A stretch of DNA of 64,000 nt from positions 212,379 through 276,378 of the forward strand of contig NZ_JBBPEU010000004.1 of assembly GCF_040225985.1 (NCBI RefSeq), in the 5' to 3' direction. A program made the translations under genes and the position numbers. Origin of the DNA: Shimia sp040225985. GTDB lineage: Bacteria; Pseudomonadota; Alphaproteobacteria; Rhodobacterales; Rhodobacteraceae. This document shows positions 39,973-47,762 of the stretch, piece by piece (the stretch's first letter is position 1; every line of letters starts with the position of its first letter). The notes under the pieces were generated by a model that was given only the letters and a program-made list of their open reading frames with translations, was not told where the DNA came from and ran no database searches.

Positions 39973-41616
39973 ATGTCTGAACTGCGCGAAGCTGCACTCG
40001 TTTCGAAAGCCTGGCCCTTTGAAGAAGCGCGCCGGGTGCTCAAACGGTATCAAAAGCAGCCCCCCGAGAAGGGGTTTGTGTTGTTCGAGACGGGCTATGG
40101 GCCGTCGGGGCTGCCGCATATCGGCACCTTTGGCGAGGTTGCGCGCACGACGATGATCAAGACCGCCTTCGAAGTGATTTCGGATATTCCGACCAAGCTG
40201 ATCTGTTTTTCGGACGATCTCGACGGGATGCGCAAGGTGCCCGGCAACGTGCCGAATTCGGAAATGCTCTACGATCACCTGCAAAAGCCGCTGACCTCGG
40301 TCCCCGATCCGTTCGAGGAATTCGAGAGCTTTGGCCACCACAATAACGCCATGCTGCGCCGGTTCCTGGATACGTTCGGGTTCGAATACGAGTTTTATTC
40401 GGCGACCGAATTCTATGGCACGGGCCAGTTTGACGAGATTCTGAAGCGCGCGGTCGAAAAGTACGACGAGATCATGGCCGTGATGTTGAAATCGCTGCGC
40501 GAAGAGCGTCAACAGACCTATTCGATCTTCCTGCCGATCCATCCGGAAACCGGTCGTGTCCTGTATGTGCCGATGAAAAACGTCGATAAGGAAAACCACA
40601 CGATCACCTTTGACGACGAAGACGGTAAGGAATGGACGCTGCCTGTCACCGGCGGCAACGTGAAACTGCAGTGGAAGCCGGACTTTGGCGCGCGCTGGGC
40701 GGCGCTGGAAGTCGATTTCGAGATGTATGGCAAGGACCACAGCACCAACACACCAATCTATGACAGCATCTGCCGTATTCTTGGCTGGCGCGCGCCGGAA
40801 CACTTTACTTACGAACTGTTCCTTGATGAAAACGGGCAGAAGATTTCCAAGACTTCGGGCAACGGGGTGTCGATCGACGAATGGCTGACCTATGCCTCGA
40901 CCGAGTCTCTGGCCTACTTCATGTACCAGAAACCCAAGACCGCCAAGAGGATGCATTTCGACGTGATCCCCAAGGCGATGGACGAGTATAACCAACAGCT
41001 TGTCGCCTATCACAAACAGGACCTTAAGCAGCAGCTGAACAATCCGGTCTGGCACATCCACGGCGGCGATGTTCCGCAGTCTAACATGGTGGTGCCGTTC
41101 TCGATGCTGTTGAACCTTGCCTCGGCGGCGTCTGCGCATGACAAGGAAACGCTGTGGGGCTTTATCCGCCGCTATGCGCCGGATGCGACGCCGGAAACCC
41201 ACCCCGATCTGGACGCGGCGGCGGGGTATGCGGTCAAGTATTTCGAGGATTTCGTCGAACCTGCGAAAACCTTCCGCCTGCCGACGGATCAGGAGCGCTC
41301 CGCGCTGGAAGAGCTGGCAGCGGCATTCCGCGATGGCGACACCGCGCTGGACCTCATCGTGCGCAAGAACGAGATGATGGGCAACGAAGATCCGCTGCCC
41401 GAGGTCGACTTCGGTTCGGATGAGTTCCTGCAATCTGTCGTGTTTGCCGTGGGCAAGCTGCACGGGTTCGAGAACCTGCGTGACTGGTTCAAGGCGCTGT
41501 ACGAGGTGCTTCTGGGTGCTTCGCAGGGGCCGCGGTTCGGTGGCTTTGCGGCCCTGTACGGGGTCGAGGAAACCGCGGCGCTGATCGACAAGGCGCTGGC
41601 GGGCGATCTCGCTTAA
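39973..41616 (+). CDS. lysS: Lysyl-tRNA synthetase, class I
   Basis: A 547-residue class I LysRS of the archaeal/alphaproteobacterial type, unrelated to the common class II enzyme. The HIGH motif is HIGT at 49-52 and the KMSKS motif is KISK at 290-293. SDDLDGMRKVPGN and the alpha-helix cage C-terminus are typical. ATG 39973 is six bases after GGAG; an ATG at 39961 overlaps that site. A probable terminator follows. Confidence 0.95.
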   Translation: MSELREAALVSKAWPFEEARRVLKRYQKQPPEKGFVLFETGYGPSGLPHIGTFGEVARTTMIKTAFEVISDIPTKLICFSDDLDGMRKVPGNVPNSEMLYDHLQKPLTSVPDPFEEFESFGHHNNAMLRRFLDTFGFEYEFYSATEFYGTGQFDEILKRAVEKYDEIMAVMLKSLREERQQTYSIFLPIHPETGRVLYVPMKNVDKENHTITFDDEDGKEWTLPVTGGNVKLQWKPDFGARWAALEVDFEMYGKDHSTNTPIYDSICRILGWRAPEHFTYELFLDENGQKISKTSGNGVSIDEWLTYASTESLAYFMYQKPKTAKRMHFDVIPKAMDEYNQQLVAYHKQDLKQQLNNPVWHIHGGDVPQSNMVVPFSMLLNLASAASAHDKETLWGFIRRYAPDATPETHPDLDAAAGYAVKYFEDFVEPAKTFRLPTDQERSALEELAAAFRDGDTALDLIVRKNEMMGNEDPLPEVDFGSDEFLQSVVFAVGKLHGFENLRDWFKALYEVLLGASQGPRFGGFAALYGVEETAALIDKALAGDLA

Positions 41617-41640
41617 GGCGGACATTTGCGATGATTTTGG

Positions 41641-41677
41641 GGGCACGGGGCCAGCGGTCTCGTGTCCCTTTCTTTTG
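41641..41677 (+). terminator. Probable terminator of lysS
   Basis: GGGCACG (41641-41647) pairs with CGTG-t-CCC (41661-41668) with a one-base bulge and is followed by TTTCTTTT. It lies about 25 bp after the lysS stop. Confidence 0.55.
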
Positions 41678-41722
41678 AAGCGATCCTTGCGCGCGCTATC
41701 TGGTGCAGCGGGAGGATATGTT

Positions 41723-42118
41723 ATGCGCTTTCTTACAACGATTGTTCTGATGGTTGCGGCGGGGATGGCCTCGGCGGACACGTCAAAGGTCAAGTCGGTA
41801 ATCCAGAACCAGATCGCGGCCTTTGGTGTGAACGATTTTGACCGGGCCTTTCAATATGCGAGTCCGTCCATCCAGGGCCTTTTCGGATCGCCGGACCGTT
41901 TCGAGGTCATGGTCAAGGAAGGATACCCGATGGTGTGGCAGGCTGAGGCCGTGCAGTTCCTTGACCTGCGCGTAATTTCGGGCCGGTTGTGGCAAAAAGT
42001 GGCGGTGCGCGATGCAGACGGCGTGGTGCATCTGCTGGATTATCAGATGGTCACGGTGGACGGTGTCTGGCGCATCAATGCCGTGCAGAAACTTCCGCAG
42101 GCGGGCGCAGGGGCGTAA
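41723..42118 (+). CDS. DUF4864-like secreted protein
   Basis: A 131-residue protein with a signal peptide (MRFLTTIVLMVAAGMASA) and a small alpha/beta domain (VIQNQIAAFGVNDFDRAFQY to YQMVTVDGVWRINAVQ) typical of the DUF4864 family, which resembles NTF2-like folds. Function unknown; periplasmic. ATG 41723 has GGAGGA upstream. It is followed by a 110-bp gap containing two short hairpins before the beta-helix gene. Confidence 0.78.
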   Translation: MRFLTTIVLMVAAGMASADTSKVKSVIQNQIAAFGVNDFDRAFQYASPSIQGLFGSPDRFEVMVKEGYPMVWQAEAVQFLDLRVISGRLWQKVAVRDADGVVHLLDYQMVTVDGVWRINAVQKLPQAGAGA

Positions 42119-42227
42119 GGCGGCACCGTCACGGTGGGGTCGGCCTGCGTTAACAGGCGTTTGATATTTCCCTTTGCCAAGGTTCGGGCCGGTTGTGGCC
42201 GGATGGGCAAGCTTGGAAAGGGACTTC

Positions 42228-44510
42228 ATGAACAAGGCAATTACGGATGGCGTGCTGTTTATGCCGTCAACATTCAGGGACGGTCTGGATGTCTGGTCGC
42301 GAGGCGACGGGACGCAAGGGTCGGACACCTATGAAAACGCGGTGAACGCGGCATTTGTGCCCAGCGATCAGGACTTTGCGGGCTGCCTTGAGCTGCAGAA
42401 AACCGCGACGACCCAGAAATTGCGGTACATGGGGCAGACGCCGATGCTGCCCGGTTGCTATCTGCGCATCACGGCGCGGGTCAAGGCGATGAGCGGGGCC
42501 CTGCCCGCGGTGCGGATTGCGGGCTATGCTGCCTATAATAACGCGTCGCACGTGTCTGGATTGGTCGAAACCGGCCCCGAGACCCAGTTGACCAGCTATG
42601 GCGAGGTGGTCGAGGTCAGCGCGATTGTCGGCACGGGCGCGCGGGGGGGCGTGGACATGGTCTGGGGGCGTGCACCTGTCTATGGCCATTTCGGACTGGA
42701 TCTGACGGGGCCGACCGGCGGGATCGTTCGGATCGACGATATCGTGATCGAGGATATCACCGGCGCCTTCCTGCGTGACATGATGAACTGGGTGGACGTG
42801 CGCGATTTCGGTGCTGTCGGGGATGGTGTCGCCGATGATGCACCGGCCTTTGCGGCGGCCAACGCTGCCGCAGACGGGCGCGAGGTTCTGGTGCCTGAAG
42901 GCCTGTTCCATCTGGCAAGCAGTGTCACGATGGATGTACCGGTCCGATTTCAAGGCACGGTCACCATGCCCGAGAACCGTTATCTGACGCTGAACAAGAA
43001 TTTCGACCTACCGGCCTATATCGCGGCCTTCGGTAACGAAGAACTTGGCTTCAAAAAGGCATTCCAATCCCTGTTGAACAATGCGGATCACGAGTCACTG
43101 GATCTGGGTGGGCGGCGCATCACCGTGACCGAACCGATTGATCTGCAGGCCGTGGTCGCAACCAAGGACTCATATGCGCAGCGCCGCGTGATCCGCAACG
43201 GGCAGTTCTATGTGTCGGGCGATTCTGCGTGGAATCCGGACGTGGTGACATCGCAGGCGACCTATGATTCGGCTCAGGCCCGCACGCTGCGCAATGTGAG
43301 CAATGTCGCGAATATTCCGGTGGGCGCGCTGGTGTCGGGTAATGGTGTCGGGCGCGAAGTCTATGTCGAGCGCAAGAATGTCTCGACGCAGGAGTTGACC
43401 CTGTCGCAGCCGCTTTATGATGCGGAGGGGACGCAGAATTTCACCTTCACCCGTTTCAAGTACATTCTGGATTTCAGCGGCTTCGAGCGGGTCAGCATGA
43501 TCAACATCGAAGATGTGGATTTCCAGTGCAACAGCATGGCCAGCGGGATTCTGCTGTCGCGTTCCGGGGTCGCCTTTCATGTGCGGGACTGTTTCTTTAC
43601 CCGTCCCAAGCATCGCGGGATCACCTCGCCCGGAACGGGGTGTCAGGGCATGCTGATTGACCGCTGTAATTTCATCACCGCCGAAGGGGGCGCAAGGGCG
43701 CAGGACCGCATTTCGGTGGCGATCAACACCAATGCGAACGACGTCAAGGTGCGCAACAACCGCGCCAGCCAGTTCCGGCATTTCCTAGTCATCGGCGGGA
43801 TGAATGCGGTTGTCACCGGCAATCATTTCTTTCAGGGCGACGGAGAGGATGCAGGCGTGCGCACGGCCGGGGTACTGATGGCGCTGTCGCATATTTCAAT
43901 GAATTTCGACAGCAATTATGTCGACAATGCCACGATTGAGTGGACCAATGAATACGACGCGACACCCGATTTCACCGGTGGATACTCTTTCAGCGCGCTG
44001 AGTGTAACGGACAACGTGTTCCTGTCCGGCGACGTGGCCCCTTGGGTCGCATATCTCGTGATCAAGCCCTATGGCACGGGGCACTACATCACCGGCCTGA
44101 CAGTAACGGGCAACAAGTTCCGTAGCATTCACGGCAGTATGAACCGGGTGGATCGGGTGGATACGAGCTTTGCCAATCTCGATATGAGCAAGGGCAAACA
44201 TGTGCTGGTGGAAGGCAATACCTTCCACGCGATTGCAACGCCCTGTTACAACCCGCTGCAGGTGGATTTCGAACAGTCCACCCCCCAGCGCACATGGGTC
44301 GTCGATCTTGAGGACAAGCTGCCCTTTGGCGGGCGGGCCCGGACGGTCGAGGCGGTGGTGCCGATCTCGAAGATCGAAACCTCAAGCAATGTCGGGGTCT
44401 ACACGATGCCTTATGCGCGCACGGAACAGGGCAGCAACAATGACGAACTGCATCTGAAATGGGAGCGTGACGTCAGGGGCGAAGTCTCGGTGACGGTGCG
44501 TATGGACTAG
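42228..44510 (+). CDS. Right-handed beta-helix protein, pectate-lyase-superfamily type
   Basis: A 760-residue protein. Residues 1-185 form a beta-rich N-terminal domain (YMGQTPMLPGCYLRITARVK). VRDFGAVGDGVADDAPAF at about 191-208 is the start signature of the pectate-lyase-3/GH28-related beta-helix seen in polysaccharide-degrading enzymes and phage tailspikes. Repeated Asn-rich turns (NNRASQF, VTGNHFF, VTDNVFL, VTGNKFR, VEGNTFH) mark helix rungs. There is no signal peptide, although the predicted role is extracellular. No pectin genes or phage genes surround it. Function is therefore open: a surface or secreted glycan-binding or lytic protein is likely. Confidence 0.72.
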   Translation: MNKAITDGVLFMPSTFRDGLDVWSRGDGTQGSDTYENAVNAAFVPSDQDFAGCLELQKTATTQKLRYMGQTPMLPGCYLRITARVKAMSGALPAVRIAGYAAYNNASHVSGLVETGPETQLTSYGEVVEVSAIVGTGARGGVDMVWGRAPVYGHFGLDLTGPTGGIVRIDDIVIEDITGAFLRDMMNWVDVRDFGAVGDGVADDAPAFAAANAAADGREVLVPEGLFHLASSVTMDVPVRFQGTVTMPENRYLTLNKNFDLPAYIAAFGNEELGFKKAFQSLLNNADHESLDLGGRRITVTEPIDLQAVVATKDSYAQRRVIRNGQFYVSGDSAWNPDVVTSQATYDSAQARTLRNVSNVANIPVGALVSGNGVGREVYVERKNVSTQELTLSQPLYDAEGTQNFTFTRFKYILDFSGFERVSMINIEDVDFQCNSMASGILLSRSGVAFHVRDCFFTRPKHRGITSPGTGCQGMLIDRCNFITAEGGARAQDRISVAINTNANDVKVRNNRASQFRHFLVIGGMNAVVTGNHFFQGDGEDAGVRTAGVLMALSHISMNFDSNYVDNATIEWTNEYDATPDFTGGYSFSALSVTDNVFLSGDVAPWVAYLVIKPYGTGHYITGLTVTGNKFRSIHGSMNRVDRVDTSFANLDMSKGKHVLVEGNTFHAIATPCYNPLQVDFEQSTPQRTWVVDLEDKLPFGGRARTVEAVVPISKIETSSNVGVYTMPYARTEQGSNNDELHLKWERDVRGEVSVTVRMD

Positions 44511-44522
44511 GGCGCGCGGTGG

Positions 44523-44699
44523 CTAGCGCCAGAAGGCCATCCATTCGATGAGGTCGACCAGTTTGCGCATCAGCATCAGCGTCGCCTGACCGTCCAGCCA
44601 GATCAGATCATAGGCCAAGCCGCCGAAAATGATCAGGGCCAGGAAAACTGCGATCGGATTGGTCATAAAGAAATGCGCCTTCGGATGCGTGTCGGTCAT
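44523..44699 (-). CDS. Small conserved membrane protein downstream of gap
   Basis: A 58-residue protein with one clear hydrophobic segment (PIAVFLALIIFGGLAYDLIW) and an amphipathic tail. Similar short proteins occur near gap in related genomes as far as I can recall; no function is known. ATG 44699 has no clear ribosome binding site, and ATG 44666, which keeps the membrane segment, is an alternative. It follows gap on the same strand by 58 bp and may be cotranscribed. Confidence 0.6.
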   Translation of the reverse strand: MTDTHPKAHFFMTNPIAVFLALIIFGGLAYDLIWLDGQATLMLMRKLVDLIEWMAFWR

Positions 44700-44757
44700 C
44701 AAAGGATATGCCCGACAGCGTCCGAAGGCGCAAGATTGGTTCAGGAGATCGGGACGA

Positions 44758-45756
44758 TTACATCGAGCCCATCTTCTGGGCCACGTCTGCCATGCGGCAG
44801 GAGAAGCCCCATTCGTTGTCGTACCACGCAAGAACGCGAACCAGACGCCCGCCGATGACTTTGGTCTGGTCGGCGGCGAAGATCGAGCTTTCTTCGGTAT
44901 GGTTGAAATCTGTCGAAACCAGTTTCTCTTCGGTGTAGCCCAGCACGCCTTTCATCGGGCCAGCGGCGGCTTCGGCCATGACGGCGTTCACGTCTGCCTC
45001 GGTGACGTCCTTCTTGGCGACAAATGTTAGGTCCACGGCCGAGACATTCGGGGTGGGGACGCGCACGGCGGACCCGTCCAGTTTGCCTTTCAGTTCGGGC
45101 AGAACTTCACCGAGTGCCTTGGCTGCACCGGTCGAGGTCGGGATCATCGACATTGCGGCCGCGCGGGCGCGGTACAGGTCTTTGTGGCGACGGTCGAGCG
45201 TCGGCTGGTCACCGGTATAGGCGTGGATCGTGGTCATGATGCCCGACTCAATGCCAAACGCGTTGTTCAGAACCTTGGCGACAGGGGCCAGACAGTTGGT
45301 GGTGCAGGACCCGTTGGAGATCATGGTGTCCGAGGCTTCGAGCATTTCGTCGTTCACACCGAACACGATGGTCTTGTCGACGTTCTTGCCGGGGGCCGAC
45401 AGCAGCACTTTCTTGGCGCCACGCTCGAGGTGGGCCTTGGCCTTTTCACCGTCGTTGAACTTGCCGGTACACTCCATGACAACGTCGACACCCGACCAGT
45501 CGAGTTCGTCCATGTCATAGGTCGAGAACATCTGCATCTCGCCCGCGCCAAGATCCATCATGCCTTCGCCGATCTTGACCTCATTGCGGAAGCGGCCATG
45601 GACCGAGTCATAACGGATCAGGTGCGCCGCGGTTTCCAGCGGGCCGGTGGCGTTGACCTTGACGACCTTGACGTCGTCGCGTGCGCTTTCGGCAATGTGC
45701 ATGAGAGTGCAGCGGCCAATGCGGCCAAATCCGTTGATACCTACAGTGACGGTCAT
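44758..45756 (-). CDS. gap: Glyceraldehyde-3-phosphate dehydrogenase, type I
   Basis: A 332-residue NAD-dependent GAPDH. The Rossmann motif GINGFGRIGR is at 6-15, the catalytic Cys is C151 in SNGSCTTNC and the His partner lies in TIHAYTGDQ. AAGGGA precedes the start. A LacI-type imperfect palindrome about 90 bp upstream may be an operator for a carbon-metabolism regulator. It serves central glycolysis/gluconeogenesis; pfkB and pyc elsewhere in the window are in the same network. Confidence 0.97.
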   Translation of the reverse strand: MTVTVGINGFGRIGRCTLMHIAESARDDVKVVKVNATGPLETAAHLIRYDSVHGRFRNEVKIGEGMMDLGAGEMQMFSTYDMDELDWSGVDVVMECTGKFNDGEKAKAHLERGAKKVLLSAPGKNVDKTIVFGVNDEMLEASDTMISNGSCTTNCLAPVAKVLNNAFGIESGIMTTIHAYTGDQPTLDRRHKDLYRARAAAMSMIPTSTGAAKALGEVLPELKGKLDGSAVRVPTPNVSAVDLTFVAKKDVTEADVNAVMAEAAAGPMKGVLGYTEEKLVSTDFNHTEESSIFAADQTKVIGGRLVRVLAWYDNEWGFSCRMADVAQKMGSM

Positions 45757-45844
45757 GGTTGACGTATCCCTTTGTTCAGAATTTGCGGGCGGTATACGGG
45801 GGATGTTTCCTTTCGGAAAGGGTAAAGGGCGACGTCATCCGTGG

Positions 45845-45858
45845 TGTTAGCGGTAAAT
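45845..45858. promoter_or_regulatory. Candidate LacI-type operator upstream of gap
   Basis: TGTTAGCGGTAAAT is an imperfect palindrome with the CG centre usual for LacI-family sites (half-sites TTA and TAA). Regulators of this family (CceR in Rhodobacter sphaeroides) control central carbon genes including gap, but I cannot score the match against that motif here. Confidence 0.3.
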
Positions 45859-45905
45859 GTGACGCCGTGGCATCGGTACACTGCAGATCGCGGCGTCGCA
45901 GCCGG

Positions 45906-47291
45906 TCACAATGCCTTGAACGCGTCCAGCGCACGCACCCGCGATTCCTTGAGATCTGCCAAGGGATGGGGATAGGTTTTGCCCAAAGCGACATCCGCCG
46001 CCTTCAGAACCAGCGCAGGGGCCGCCCATGGTGCATGGATAGAGCGGTCGGGCAAGGCGGCAAGTTCGGGCACGTAGCGGCGGATATAGCTGCCTTGTGG
46101 GTCGAACTTCTCGCTTTGGGTCACGGGGTTGAAAATTCTGAAATAGGGGGCGGCATCCGCGCCGCTGCCCGCCACCCATTGCCAACTGGCCGCGTTGTTC
46201 GCAGGGTCCGCATCAAACAACGTGTCATCAAACCAGGCAAGGCCGTGGCGCCAGTGGATCATCAGGTTCTTGATCAGGAAAGACGCCACGATCATACGCA
46301 CGCGGTTGTGCATGTAGCCGGTCTGCCAAAGTTCCCGCATGCCCGCATCGACGATGGGAATGCCAGTTTGCCCTGTCTGCCAGCGGCGCAGCTCCTCTGG
46401 CGCGTCGCGCCACGGGAAGCTGTCGAATTTCCGGTTCAGATTGTGGGTCGCAATGTCGGGATTGTGGAACAGGATGCTGTAGGAAAACTCGCGCCAGCCC
46501 AGTTCCGAGAGAAAATGGTCGCGGTCGCCCGAGGCATCCCGCGCCCGCGCGGCGTGCCATACGGTATTGGGGGAAACTTCCCCGAAATGCAGGTGCGGCG
46601 ACAGGCGCGAGACATTTTCCTGCGCCGGAATGTTGCGGCCTTCCTTGTAGCCGTCCAGCCCGTCGGACAGGAACGCCTCAAGCCGTGCCCCTGCGCCCGC
46701 TTCGCCCGGGGTCCAGTCCGACATAACATCGGTGTCCCAGCCGATCCCGTCGCGCAGACCTAATTCGTCAAGCGCGCAGCCGTCCACGGTGTCGGCAAAG
46801 GATATCTCTGGCGCGGGCAGGGGTGTCCGCGGCGGCGGGGCCGCCATGCATCCCTTTCGGAAAAACGGCGTGAATACCTTGTAAGGCGTGCCGTCCGCCT
46901 TTTTCACATCCATCGGCTCCCACAGAAGCGTGCCGTTTTCGCTATGCACCTCAAGCCCTTCGGCCTTCAGCGTCGATTTCAACGCAGTGTCTACGGTGAT
47001 GCCCGCGGCATCATAGCGGCGGGTCCATGTCACCACCGATGCGCCGGTCTGGTGGGCCAGATCCGGCAGGCAGGTCAGGGGATCGCCCAACATCAGCACC
47101 AGACGCCCATCCAGCGCCGTGTTCAGGGCCGTGAGAGAGCGATGAAGCCACGCCGCGCTGGCCCCGCCAAGCGGCACCTTGTCGTCGTGGATATAGACGG
47201 GAATAACCTTGCCCGCACGGGCGGCACGGGTGAGGGCAGGGTTGTCGTACAGCCGCAGGTCGCGGCGAAACCAGTGGATCGCAATAGTCAT
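45906..47291 (-). CDS. phrB: Deoxyribodipyrimidine photolyase
   Basis: A 461-residue class I cyclobutane pyrimidine dimer photolyase. The N-terminal antenna domain begins IHWFRRDLRLYDNPAL. The FAD-binding C-terminal domain contains SRLSPHLHFGEVSP, ELGWREFSYSIL, PIVDAGMRELWQTGYMHNRVRM and WQWVAGSGADAAPYFRIFNP, all photolyase signatures. It repairs UV damage with blue light. A cryptochrome role is possible but less likely. It stands alone between gap and the copper genes. Confidence 0.95.
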   Translation of the reverse strand: MTIAIHWFRRDLRLYDNPALTRAARAGKVIPVYIHDDKVPLGGASAAWLHRSLTALNTALDGRLVLMLGDPLTCLPDLAHQTGASVVTWTRRYDAAGITVDTALKSTLKAEGLEVHSENGTLLWEPMDVKKADGTPYKVFTPFFRKGCMAAPPPRTPLPAPEISFADTVDGCALDELGLRDGIGWDTDVMSDWTPGEAGAGARLEAFLSDGLDGYKEGRNIPAQENVSRLSPHLHFGEVSPNTVWHAARARDASGDRDHFLSELGWREFSYSILFHNPDIATHNLNRKFDSFPWRDAPEELRRWQTGQTGIPIVDAGMRELWQTGYMHNRVRMIVASFLIKNLMIHWRHGLAWFDDTLFDADPANNAASWQWVAGSGADAAPYFRIFNPVTQSEKFDPQGSYIRRYVPELAALPDRSIHAPWAAPALVLKAADVALGKTYPHPLADLKESRVRALDAFKAL

Positions 47292-47366
47292 GCCCGGAAC
47301 CTAGTATGCGGCGCTCTCTTGTCGAGGGGAAAGACATAAGATCCGACGCAAAATGGACGTTAGAGC

Positions 47367-47759
47367 TCAGGTTTTGCCGCAGGCCAGGTCGTTCAGGATT
47401 GGACAGTCGGGGCGGTTGTCCCCTGCGCATTCCGACACCAGAAGCGCGAGGGTTTCGCGCATCGACTGCAACTGGGCAATCTTCTCGTCGATGCGGATCA
47501 AATGTTCCTGCGCCACTTTCTTGACGTCGGCGCTGGCGCGGCTTTCGTCCTCGTACATCGCCATCAGTGTCCGGCAGTCCTCGATCGAGAACCCAAGCGC
47601 CCGTGCGCGCCCCAGAAAGGTCAGTTTGTGCAAATCATTCTGACTAAAGCGGCGATAGCCGTTCTCGGACCGGTCGGGCGTGATCAGGCCGATATCTTCG
47701 TAGTAGCGGATGGTTTTGGCAGGAAGGCCGGACTTGCCTGAAATCTCTCCGATATTCAT
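47367..47759 (-). CDS. cueR: Copper-responsive MerR-family regulator CueR
   Basis: A 130-residue MerR-family regulator. The N-terminal helix-turn-helix ends with GLITPDRSENGYRRFS, followed by the dimerisation helix and the metal loop with C111 and C119, eight residues apart as C112 and C120 in E. coli CueR. This favours Cu(I), Ag(I) or Au(I) sensing. It lies three bases downstream of copA on the same strand, so it is transcribed with its target and probably activates its own operon through the promoter before copA. Confidence 0.92.
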   Translation of the reverse strand: MNIGEISGKSGLPAKTIRYYEDIGLITPDRSENGYRRFSQNDLHKLTFLGRARALGFSIEDCRTLMAMYEDESRASADVKKVAQEHLIRIDEKIAQLQSMRETLALLVSECAGDNRPDCPILNDLACGKT

Positions 47760-47762
47760 GGC

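Noticed and set aside
39967..41793. 608-residue open frame antisense to lysS
   Set aside because: Long but Arg/His-rich with no recognisable domain; the class I LysRS on the other strand has intact catalytic motifs.
42124..42158. CACCGTCACGGTG and GCCTG-N6-CAGGC hairpins as a terminator
   Set aside because: Short stems with no T-run and an uncertain link to the DUF4864-like gene.
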